From Tremella fuciformis (lineage: Eukaryota; Basidiomycota; Tremellomycetes; Tremellales; Tremellaceae), in assembly GCA_032768795.1 (NCBI GenBank), contig CP136492.1:2294001-2358000 (forward strand): a DNA stretch of 64,000 nt, given 5' to 3'. The position numbers and the translations under genes were made by a program. A model generated the notes under the pieces. The model made no database searches. It was given only the letters and a program-made list of their open reading frames with translations, and was not told where the DNA came from. Shown piece by piece: positions 21,077 through 29,851 of the stretch; positions within the stretch are counted from its first letter, which is position 1; each line of letters opens with the position of its first letter.

Positions 21077-21231
21077 TGTTACACAACGATGAGAGCGATG
21101 CATTCATCCATCTCTGCAGCTCTCCGTATATGAGCTGTCGCTCTGCTCAAGCTATCTACATAAGGTTACTCATTTGGCCGCAAGAGGCAATTCTGACCCT
21201 ATGAGGCGTTCACGGTGCTTATTGTTCAACA
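21077..21231 (-). repeat. Ty1-II LTR (3' LTR in element sense)
   Basis: 155-bp direct repeat of 23866-24020. Confidence 0.92.
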
Positions 21232-23688
21232 CTCCCCCTCGAAGTCGGCGGGCTGCAGCTCGTTGAGCGTCTCTGCGACGGTGTTGAGCGTCTCCGGGAC
21301 AGCGTCGAGCGCCTCTAGGCCACCCTGCAGCCTGTCGATCTTCGCACCATGACAATCGAGCCCGGGAACGACTGATGCGGACGTCGCACGGATCACTGCT
21401 CCTCTTCTAGGCAGCTCGGAAGCGATCCTTTCGTTCTCCGTCATTTCTGCACCAATCTCGATGATCTTGGTGTCCTCCGGTAGCTCTGCTCTTCCTTGAT
21501 GCTCTGCAGCTCCCCCTGCATGCATGCAGTCTCTGATACCCCGTGCACATGCAGCGAAGCGTTGCTGATGATGCGCAAGCTGATGGGTCGGCTGACCAGC
21601 GGCGTTTCGGCGATTCGGCTCAGACACGTGATGTGGCTCCACGTCGTCCCCGTCTGCAGGACGACTTGTCATCGTCTCTCTCTCGCCGTCGTCTTTCAGC
21701 TCGTCATTGGTGGCCGACATACGCATGCAGCCGTCCTCCTGCGCTGCGAAATGACTCTCCTGACGTAGGGCTTCAAGATGGTGCGCGGCAACGGCGGTGG
21801 CGGGCGACTTGGTGAGCGGAACTTCAGTCGGGCTGATCCCCAGCTCTGCAGCCGTGCCGGTGTCGATGGTGTTGACGGTGTCGACGCTTCTCTGGCCCGT
21901 ATCCGCGGTCTTCCTCTCATCACCGGCTCCCCCTGCTCCCCTCTGATCACCAAACGACGCCGCCTTGCCCTCATCATCGTCCTGCGAGTCCTCAAAGCGA
22001 TCAGCGACGATTTCGGCCTTGACGTCTCTCGCGGCGGCGGTGTAGCCCAGGGCGGTCGGGCTGGTGGCTGTCTTGAGAGCAACGGTCCACAGGGACCCTC
22101 TCTTCCTCATGGTGAGCGTCTCGTCTTCTCTCTGCAGCGTCCCGCCGCCGTCTCTGATCTCTGCTTCCCAGCCGCGGGCAAGCAGCCTCGACAACGAGCA
22201 CACGCTGACTCGAGCAGTCGGCACGAGATACACGTCTTGCAGCGTGAGGCGTCGTCCCGAGAGGACAACGTCAACCTCGCCTACCTCGATGGCCTCGACG
22301 GTACCTCCACTAGCGAGCCCAAAGGCGACGGGCGTCTCGAGCGCTCGCACGCTCTTGAGGATCGAGCGGTGCGGGGTCAAATGATGGGTGGCTCCGCTGT
22401 CAATCACCCAGTCCGTCTCGACGACGCTCTCGGCGGTCTCGACGACATTCTCCATGTCCTCGGCGGCCTCGCTGTTCTCGGCAACGGCCTCACAGGTGGT
22501 CTCACTGGCCTCTGCGACCTCGACGGTCTCTGCGACCTCGACGATCCTCTCGGCGGCGACGACGGACTTGCTCTCAGCCCATGGGTTGCCGAGCAGGTCG
22601 GCCCACTCATTCGCAGCAACAGTCAGACCGATCCACTCCATGCCGGCGGCGAGCAGCCCCGTGCTTGCCTTGGCCGGGATGGTGACGCGCTTCTCCTTGG
22701 TAGGTCGTTTGTCCTTATCTGCGACCGAGTGCTCATCGTCAGAGCTCTCCTCGCTATCACTGTCATCGTCATCCTCGGTGTCGCTCTGCTCGTCGCGATG
22801 ACGTCTCTGTCGGTCCCTGCGGTCCCCATGGGTCTTACGCTGACGTGCAGCCTTGCAGTCCCGTTCCCAATGACCCGTCTCACCGCATCGCCAACATTCG
22901 TCATCCTTCTTAGCCTTGTTGCGACGACGCTCCGCCACCATGACGGCGTCTCCGTGATTCCTCTCTGTCAGGCCGTTCTGGTCAAATCGGCCATATCGTC
23001 CGAGCGACGGCCTAGCCCGTCGTCGAGCGATTTCTGCGGTGTATTTGGAGAGCACGACAGACCAGGTCTGCTCACTCTTGGCGATGGGGGCTAGCTCAGC
23101 CCGGACGATGTTGAAGGCGGGATCTAAGATCGTCGACAGAAACCTCTGCGCGCGCTCGCCATCGCTCAGGACGATCCCGACGCGCTTGCCGTCCGCGATC
23201 GCCTTCGAGAACGTCTCTACGTGCGCGCTCATGTTGTCCGCCGACGCATCACCTTTGAGATCCATCGTCCACAGCCTGGACTGCACGATGCGCTGGTTCT
23301 CGAGCAGATCCACTTCGTGCATCTTGTCGCAGTATTTCCACATGTCGACGGCGGCGAACAGGTCTTCGATGTCGAGCCGAACAGCCTCTGAAGCTGTGCC
23401 CTTCAAAATCGCCTGCGCCCTGCTCTCTCGGGCTTGCCACCGTTCCCAGTCTCTCTTGTCATCCCAACTGAGCCCGCCAGCCTCTGATCCTGTCGGCATG
23501 ACAGATCCAGCTCGGACTCGGCGCTCGGCGGTGACGGCCTGCCCTGGCTCGATATCGAGCCCCAAGGCAGCATTCCAGCAGTCTGACAGCTGCAGGGCGA
23601 TCTCGACAGCTGCTCGCCACGGCGCGTATGACGACGGGTCGTGCGATAGCTTCGGGATCGCGTCAATGTTGATTCTAGCGCTCGACAT
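21226..23688 (-). CDS. Ty1-II Gag-protease, about 820 aa
   Basis: ATG 23688-23686 (the first ATG of the frame). Gag with a W-x-x-W-x-R/A-rich N-terminal part; zinc knuckle CWRCGETGHWERDC near 22870-22910; a very acidic Asp/Ser/Glu stretch near 22730-22790; Ala/Glu/Val-rich repeats near 22430-22560; then aspartic protease with D-S-G-A-T-H-H near 22395 and a GAG-pre-integrase-like segment. The long acidic tail replaces integrase and reverse transcriptase. The stop codon (21226-21228) lies inside the 3' LTR. This resembles known non-autonomous copia groups that encode only Gag, with protease in addition. Confidence 0.85.
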   Translation of the reverse strand: MSSARINIDAIPKLSHDPSSYAPWRAAVEIALQLSDCWNAALGLDIEPGQAVTAERRVRAGSVMPTGSEAGGLSWDDKRDWERWQARESRAQAILKGTASEAVRLDIEDLFAAVDMWKYCDKMHEVDLLENQRIVQSRLWTMDLKGDASADNMSAHVETFSKAIADGKRVGIVLSDGERAQRFLSTILDPAFNIVRAELAPIAKSEQTWSVVLSKYTAEIARRRARPSLGRYGRFDQNGLTERNHGDAVMVAERRRNKAKKDDECWRCGETGHWERDCKAARQRKTHGDRRDRQRRHRDEQSDTEDDDDSDSEESSDDEHSVADKDKRPTKEKRVTIPAKASTGLLAAGMEWIGLTVAANEWADLLGNPWAESKSVVAAERIVEVAETVEVAEASETTCEAVAENSEAAEDMENVVETAESVVETDWVIDSGATHHLTPHRSILKSVRALETPVAFGLASGGTVEAIEVGEVDVVLSGRRLTLQDVYLVPTARVSVCSLSRLLARGWEAEIRDGGGTLQREDETLTMRKRGSLWTVALKTATSPTALGYTAAARDVKAEIVADRFEDSQDDDEGKAASFGDQRGAGGAGDERKTADTGQRSVDTVNTIDTGTAAELGISPTEVPLTKSPATAVAAHHLEALRQESHFAAQEDGCMRMSATNDELKDDGERETMTSRPADGDDVEPHHVSEPNRRNAAGQPTHQLAHHQQRFAACARGIRDCMHAGGAAEHQGRAELPEDTKIIEIGAEMTENERIASELPRRGAVIRATSASVVPGLDCHGAKIDRLQGGLEALDAVPETLNTVAETLNELQPADFEGEC

Positions 23689-23865
23689 CTTGCGATAGAG
23701 GGGTATCCAAGACTGTCGACGGGGTCTGTGCACACGCGGGGGTGCTGCAACGATTGTCGGTTACAAGAGTGGCGGCTTCCAGAGCGTCCCGGCTGACGGC
23801 GACGGCTCGAGCGATCCTGAAGCGAGCTCTCGGTAGCTCAGAGCTGAGTCTTGGGACTTTTAATC

Positions 23866-24020
23866 TGTTACACAACGATGAGAGCGATGCATTCATCCAT
23901 CTCTGCAGCTCTCCGTATATGAGCTGTCGCTCTGCTCAAGCTATCTACATAAGGTTACTCATTTGGCCGCAAGAGGCAATTCTGACCCTATGAGGCGTTC
24001 ACGGTGCTTATTGTTCAACA
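23866..24020 (-). repeat. Ty1-II LTR (5' LTR in element sense)
   Basis: 155-bp direct repeat of 21077-21231; promoter side of the element. Confidence 0.92.
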
Positions 24021-25927
24021 TAGCAGGTATCCTTTCTCTCGAGGATGCAGGGAAGTTGTGCCCCCTGGCATTCATGTCCCGCAAGATGCTCCCTGCAGAG
24101 CTGAATTATGAGATCCATGACAAGGAGATGCTTGCCATTATAGACTCCTTCAAGGAATGGCGACACTACTGCGAGGGATCTAAATCTCCCATCAAGGTCT
24201 ATACCGATCACCGGAGCCTGGAATATTTCACTACTTCCAAGCAGCTCAACCGGCGTCAAGCTCGATGGTCTGAATTCCTTGCAGACTTCCATTTCCAGAT
24301 TATCTACCGCCCAGGCTTACAAGGGACAAAGCCTGATGCTCTCACGCGGAGACGTGATGTGCATACTAGTCAACGAGGATCAAGTCTCAAGACTGAGGAA
24401 AACCCTCAGAACTTCCAGCAACTCATCAAGAGCGACCAATACCTTGGTGCTCTTGGCACTTCCTTGGACATTACCTTTCCACTCAAGCTGCAACTGAAAA
24501 CCAGCCTTCTGGCTGATGTATCAGCCAAAACGCTTCTGGAAAAGGCAAAGTCACCGACCGAACAGCATCCGTTCTCAATCGACGATGAAGGATGTCTCCG
24601 TTACCATTCTAGGTATTATGTTCCAGCCGTACAGGACTTGCGCCTCAAGATCGTACGACTCTCTCACGACTCGCTCCTTGCGGGGCATCCTGGCCGCCGC
24701 AAAACACTACAGCTAGTGCGTGATCAATTTTGGTGGCCACAGATGAAGACGTTCATCAACCACTATGTGGACACATGTGATATGTGCTGTCGTACCAAGG
24801 CAAGGCGACATGCACCCTATGGGGAACTCAAATCTTTACCGGTACCACCCTTTCCCTGGTCATCAATATCGATGGACCTTATTGAGTTCCTACCTGTTTC
24901 AGAGGATCACAATGCCATTCTGGTCATTGTTGACCGGTTGACAAAGATGGCAATCTTTGTGCCAACCACGACCAGCCTCACTGCGCGTGAGCTGGCCTCC
25001 ATCTACTTGCGGCATGTTTTCTCCAAACATGGTCTCCCAAACAATATTGTGTCTGATCGAGGATCAGAATTCACCTCCGACTTTTGGCAGTGTTTCACCA
25101 AACTGCTTGGGATTGAGTCCCACCTCAGCACTGCCTTCCACCCCGAGACAGACGGTCAAACGGAACGAGTTAACCAAGCACTTATTCAGTACCTCCGCCT
25201 GTACTGCGACTACCAGCAGAAGGACTGGGTCCAACTGCTACCTCTGGCAGAATTTGCGTACAACAATACTCCGCACTCTTCAACAACAGTATCACCATTT
25301 GTTGCTAACAAGGGCTATGCACCTCGCACTGCCACCACACTGCAGTCAAGCCCCACTACTAGCTCTGATGCACAGAGCTTCACCGCAGATCTTGCAGAGC
25401 TGCATGAGTATCTCAAAACAGAGGTTGTGAAAGCCAACCTCTCTGCAGCAAAGCATTTTGACAAGTCCCGATTGCCAGCACCAGATTTCCAAGTTGGTGA
25501 CAAAGTATGGCTTTCAACAGAATACATCAAGACCTACCGTCCATCAAAGAAGCTGGACCATCGATTCATTGGCCCCTTCAAGATCACTGAAAAGATTTCA
25601 AGTCACGCATACCGTCTGAAGCTCAAACCAGGCATGAGGATACACGATGTGTTCCATGTCCACCTCCTTGAGCCGTACCTTACCAATACAATACCACACC
25701 GTCATCAGCCACCCCCTCCTCCTGTCAGAATAGAAGGTGAAACGGAATATGAGGTGGAAGCCATCCTTGACAGCAGGATTGATAAACGATTTGCAGACTC
25801 CCGCCGTTACCTTGTCAAGTGGCTTGGCTACAACGAGACAACCTGGGAAGGTTCTGAAAATCTCAAGCATTGTCAATCACTACTCAACAGGTTCAACCGG
25901 GAGAATTACATTCAGCCTGGACAGTAA

Positions 25928-26443
25928 AACAAGACTCTTGTCTTCGACTATCTGCAGATCTCACTACTCTGATACTGGCCCAACTTTATCTCCAAGACTT
26001 CCACATTGCTTACTGACTTAGTGGTAACATCAGTGGTCTCGGATTCCAACAGGTGGTTGTGAGTTCAAAACCCAGCTGATGCGAAGCTTTTTGCTTTAAG
26101 CCCTCGGATACATGATCCCCGAAGTACCTGTGTAGGAGCCCTGGCAGAATGCACCGCCGCTGGCACGCTGGCAGGTACGGAAAGGATTATGCCACCGGCT
26201 AAAGGGCTGAGCAAACGAGCTACGTGTCAGCCAGTAGGGGGGTTTTGCTCCCCCATCAAATTTTTGACCTATGGGCGGTATCATCGGTCAACAGCTTGCA
26301 CGTCTAGGGGCATGCCAAAGCCTTTAGACATGCATCCACGTAACAAGAACTTTACAGCCAACTTTACCTACAGCCTCAGCGGCAATGGTGCATCCCTGCA
26401 CCCCTTTTGACGAACAGAGGACAGGAAACAACAGTCACGACGT
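25928..26443. other. Ty3-II internal non-coding stretch between pol and antisense gene
   Basis: No convincing coding frame. Both genes converge on this roughly 0.5-kb stretch, which should contain the 3' end of the antisense transcript. Confidence 0.5.
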
Positions 26444-27300
26444 TCAGATTGGCCCTCCCTGCAACATCTCACCAATGCCTTGGAACAGTCGGAGCATCAT
26501 CTGCTGCCTCGCTTGCTCGACTTGCTGCCACTCCTCTGCCAGCTGCCGAGCATAACCTACAGCCAAGCGTAGGCCAGGTACTTCCTGAGCGAGATGCTGC
26601 CTGTAAGCAATCACCCCCGCATGCTACAGACTTACTTCCTGGTTATGTACCCCCCTCCGAGGCATCCTTGGTCGGCCAACTCCCATCCTTGCTCGATCTG
26701 CCGCAGCCTCCATGGAAAATGAGCAGCCTCTTCCAGTGCGGATGCAGCGTAGGCAAGGTCGATCCTTCTCCAGCTGCATACAGGGAAAACGAGGATGGAT
26801 GCTTTCTCGACAACACTTGCACCGATGGTGTCCCTCGTGGATAGTCCTTAGAGTAGGGTGGGCATTCTCTATGCGACGAGCTTGCACAAGCCTGTCTTGT
26901 TGCTGCACATCAGCTCCCCTCTCCGCAAGGACTTACCCTTCGAGACAACAGGAACTCGTGCATGGCAGCCAGACCATCCTGTTCAGGCATAGCCTCGTCA
27001 ACGACAGCCGCCTATTCTCAGCTGTCCGTGCTTAATCAACAGCTCACCAGGACAGGAGAACGCAATCTCATCTGTCCTAGATGTTCCTCGGGATGCTCTT
27101 GCTCGTCTGCCTCTTGAACGGGGCCATACTCAAAGTTGCTCCCCAAATCTGCTTGAGTCGGAGCAGCTCGACGAGTCTGGAGTTAGATTGGCACACCTCC
27201 ACATGTCACCTACCGTGGCCAAAATAGCATCGAGTCCACCAGCCTCGCCAATTGCCTCAAAGATGTCCTCCCAAGACTGCTCGTTCGGGCTCAAAGTCAT
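26444..27300 (-). CDS. Antisense zinc-cluster-like gene of Ty3-II, 236 aa, five exons
   Basis: Exons 27214-27300, 27048-27176, 26937-27011, 26636-26902, 26444-26596; introns of 37, 36, 34 and 39 nt, all GT-AG, all in phase 0. Intron 1 has a perfect CTAAC branch site just before CCAG. Only this splice pattern keeps one frame from ATG 27300 to TGA 26444-26446. N-terminus: acidic helix (SPNEQSWEDIFEAIGEAGG). Centre (exon 4): C-x2-C-x9-C-x8-C-x2-C-x6-C followed by SF, close to GAL4-type Zn2Cys6 spacing, then a basic R/P/G segment. C-terminus: amphipathic helix rich in Q/E/R. It lies between pol and the 3' LTR, antisense to the element. Role unknown; DNA or chromatin binding is an inference. The module is shared with the gene at 51032-52628. 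Confidence 0.85.
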
Positions 27301-27343
27301 GTTGCAAAGATGTAGAGTCACGAAGAACGAGCATCCCGCTCCA

Positions 27344-27351
27344 CTTATATA
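27344..27351 (-). promoter_or_regulatory. TATA box of the Ty3-II antisense gene
   Basis: TATATAAG on the minus strand, about 44-51 nt upstream of ATG 27300 and outside the LTR. The antisense gene therefore has its own promoter. Confidence 0.7.
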
Positions 27352-27564
27352 CACTTGCTCATAGACAAGCGACAAGCCTTCTTTCCGCAGACACCTGTCA
27401 ATTTTGGACAACGCCAAGGTGCGGAAAGCTCGACACCTGTCCATCAATGGAAGACATGGACACCCTGCGGGAAGAACGACAACGACTTACCTACGTCAGC
27501 TCCAGATTTGCCAGAACTCTGAATTCAGGGGTTCGAGGGACCTCACCCGTCAGTGGGGGGATAC

Positions 27565-28199
27565 TGTCACGATCCAGCAAATACACACGACGGAATCATA
27601 CTGAGCCAACCATTGCCTATTTGATCGTCCCATTTTAAAAGACAATAATTGACTGACACCTGTCAATATACTGACCGACACCCGTCTACGACCCCTAGTT
27701 GATAGGTGTGCCTTATGTCGGACACAACGGAGGACACTTGTCCACCGTGGCTTAGAGACATTGATTGATAGGAGATGGACAGAGACTGGACAGTGAAAAG
27801 ACAAGTGTCGGACAGAGTTACCACAAATATTGGACGACCCCCTTTGTCTATATAAACCCCCTTCTTCCCGTAGTTCGTTTGATTCTTCCCAAGGATCAAA
27901 AATATCCATAGCTTGATATCGTACCCTCCCTCCTCCCTTTTCCTCACACAGCTTACAGCTGGTGGGATCTTATATAGTCCTTGCACTACTCTTGACATAC
28001 CCTATCAAGCTCTCGTCACTTCACCACAGACCTACCCATCTTGGATAGCTTGCCCTCGATCCTTCCAAGCTATCACTTGCCGTCCAACTGATCAACACCC
28101 AGGACTCATCTCTTCTGGTAAGTCCCTCCTGCTAAACCGTCTTATTCGCCCCTGTCTCCATTTGTATAGTCTAGGTCTGGTGGGGACAGGCCCGTGACA
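27565..28199 (+). repeat. Ty3-II 3' LTR
   Basis: 635 bp, visually identical to 17564-18198. Preceded by a purine-rich tract (27552-27560) and followed by GATTG. Confidence 0.92.
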
Positions 28200-28204
28200 G
28201 ATTG

Positions 28205-28493
28205 ACAATATGCTCACATGTCTGACAGGCGTGCTGGACTGGGACAAAGGTTGTAGGCATGTGTTGGTGATCATGGAGGCATGGCCGATGTGACAGAGGC
28301 TGACATGATTGTATGGGAGGAAGAAGGTAGACTGTCTCCATACATGGTTATCCTGAATAACTGAATGCTTACAAAACCGTCACATTCACAAGACTCTCAC
28401 ATTTCAAAAGGGCCTTTCACACAGCTGATAAACAAAATGGGAGCCATGAAAGATAAACAAATGAAAGCCACATCAGTCCCATCAACCCTCAGA
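28205..28493. other. Intergenic; weak decayed LTR trace
   Basis: 28250-28296 resembles a CpG-decayed end of the Ty3-I LTR (TAGGCATGTGTTGG ... GGCCGATGTGACA). Nothing else recognised. Confidence 0.35.
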
Positions 28494-29393
28494 TCAACTG
28501 ATCAAGACAGGTTGAAGACACTCAGTGGAGTCTGGTGTAATAGTTCCCCATTCCTTGGTTGGCATCTGAGCCACCACGGTGAAATATCCGTTTGAGAAAT
28601 TGACCCAGGCCCTCTGTTTTCTGTTCAATACGGTGGGGAGAAAGCAAGAGGCCTCAGATCCTGTCACTGCCTTGGTATGCATTGCAAAAGTCACACTTGC
28701 AGCCAAAGCGTGTCTGAGCAGCCCAAAACGGTGTGGAGTGACCCATGGAGAAGGCATGGGGTCTCTTTTAGCAGCAATCCACCCCTTATGCCACATAAAT
28801 TGGGGCTTGTCTGTTGCGGCTGTATTGTTAGATACTGTGTCCACTATTGGTCCAGGCACAGTGTAGAAATCATGAGCATACTGCTCATCAAAGTCAAGTA
28901 TGTCAAATGTGCCTGGCATCTTATGCGTGGCTTCAACCCCCAGGTCTGCTTTATGGCGCTCTTTGGCGTAGCCTGGGAAGGGGAGAGTGACTTGCATGAA
29001 CGAGTCGTCAATATGCTTGGTGTGCAGCAACCTTTGCATGGTGCCACTCTCATCAGTTCCAAATCCTCCATAGGTGAATTTAGTAAGTTTTCCAGGCTGG
29101 GTATCACCTGTTGGGGGGATCCATGAAGGGGGATAGCCAACAGATGCAGCAATGTCCCCGCTTGGGTCAGTCATTGAGTGGACATTGGTGCGCACTGCCA
29201 CGTCCATCCATTTTCTTACAACAGCCCCTAATTCTTCTGGGTTTGTGATCTCTGGGATTGCGTGATCGGGATAACCAACAATGCTGATATCTTGAGAAGG
29301 ATCCGTGAAGATTGTAGAGTTCATATTCAGAGCCTTGAGGGAAACAGACAGAAGAATAACCTTCGGAGAGGCAGAAGTTGCTGGGGAGTTCAT
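28494..29393 (-). CDS. Orphan protein B, 276-299 aa, function unknown
   Basis: Single frame, stop at 28494-28496. The first ATG (29393) lies only 16 nt after a TATAAA box (29409-29414), so the in-frame ATG at 29324 (MNSTIFTDP...) is the more likely start, giving 276 aa. I do not recognise the protein. It is neutral to acidic with many His, Asp, Pro and aromatic residues, without a signal peptide or membrane helix. The C-terminal half has a compact Trp/Phe-rich pattern (FMWHKGW, AWVNFSNGYFTVVAQM), suggesting a folded globular domain. Composition is CpG-poor. It sits between Ty3-II and the mitochondrial carrier gene. Confidence 0.6.
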   Translation of the reverse strand: MNSPATSASPKVILLSVSLKALNMNSTIFTDPSQDISIVGYPDHAIPEITNPEELGAVVRKWMDVAVRTNVHSMTDPSGDIAASVGYPPSWIPPTGDTQPGKLTKFTYGGFGTDESGTMQRLLHTKHIDDSFMQVTLPFPGYAKERHKADLGVEATHKMPGTFDILDFDEQYAHDFYTVPGPIVDTVSNNTAATDKPQFMWHKGWIAAKRDPMPSPWVTPHRFGLLRHALAASVTFAMHTKAVTGSEASCFLPTVLNRKQRAWVNFSNGYFTVVAQMPTKEWGTITPDSTECLQPVLIS

Positions 29394-29408
29394 GGCTTGA
29401 AACTCCCC

Positions 29409-29414
29409 TTTATA
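29409..29414 (-). promoter_or_regulatory. TATA box of orphan gene B
   Basis: TATAAA on the minus strand. Its position argues for the downstream ATG at 29324 as the start. Confidence 0.5.
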
Positions 29415-29851
29415 TCGACGAGACCAGCCTTGTCACTTGCTCGTGGGATTCCCATTAACTGGAACGATTCCAGATATCCTTCCCCATAAACTCACATCTC
29501 TGCCTCGATTCCAGATCGCAATGTGCGAATTGCTGGTATGCATGACACATCTTCTGAGGGTGACACATGCTGCGCGCGCAAAGACAGATCTACGGCGCTC
29601 TTTCGCCAATCAGGTTGGCAATCATGCGTCAGGCCATCGACAAGGAAGGCGGTCTTTACCAACACGTCTGTAATACATCCCTTCATTCGCAGGTTTGCAA
29701 TGTCCACCACGACATCACTGATGCAAAGAGGGAATACGAAAAGTCAAATGATGATGGGGTCATGTGCTATGTGGCTATGGTCTTTTGTGCGCTCGTCCGT
29801 TCGTCTGTCCGTATGTCTGTCGACTGCTTGCTTGTCCGTGTGAAATGGATC
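29415..29851. other. Intergenic with short tandem repeat
   Basis: Contains a degenerate TCCGT/TCTGT tandem repeat at about 29787-29836. Downstream region of the carrier gene and upstream region of orphan gene B. Confidence 0.5.

Larger units (their letters stand above)
21077..24020 (-). mobile_element. Ty1-II, non-autonomous copia carrying only gag-protease
   Basis: LTRs 21077-21231 and 23866-24020, 155 bp each, TGTTGAACA ... TGTAACA on the minus strand, flanked by TAGCA (21072-21076 and 24021-24025). Purine-rich GAGGGGGAG borders the LTR on the 21232 side, so transcription runs on the minus strand. There is no integrase, reverse transcriptase or RNase H, so it must borrow enzymes from a relative. 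The LTRs are visually identical, indicating a recent insertion. Confidence 0.92.
19485..25927 (+). pseudogene. Ty3-II Pol, interrupted in RNase H by a copia insertion
   Basis: First part (to 21076): aspartic protease with D-S-G near 19670; reverse transcriptase with block PFGLTNAP and catalytic Y-L-D-D near 20607-20620; start of RNase H (TDAS near 21051). Second part (from 24026): rest of RNase H, integrase zinc module H-x-H...C-x2-C near 24664-24800, catalytic core D near 24872, D near 25054 and E near 25155, and a C-terminal chromodomain (YLVKWLGYNETTWE, about 25810-25860). The frame is intact on both sides and would be continuous without the insertion and one TAGCA duplicate. This copy cannot make a full Pol. 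A chromodomain in related elements (chromoviruses) targets integration to marked chromatin. Confidence 0.92.
17564..28199 (+). mobile_element. Ty3-II chromovirus-type element with nested copia and antisense gene
   Basis: LTRs 17564-18198 and 27565-28199 (both 635 bp and indistinguishable by eye), flanked by GATTG at 17559-17563 and 28200-28204. Order: gag, pol (protease, reverse transcriptase, RNase H, integrase, chromodomain), antisense zinc-cluster gene, purine-rich GTGGGGGG before the 3' LTR. A 2944-bp non-autonomous copia (21077-24020) is inserted in the RNase H coding region. Matching LTRs indicate recent insertion, and the copia insertion is later still. Confidence 0.93.

Noticed and set aside
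21778..23094. 438-codon plus-strand ORF
   Set aside because: Antisense shadow of the Ty1-II Gag-protease ORF; no motifs.
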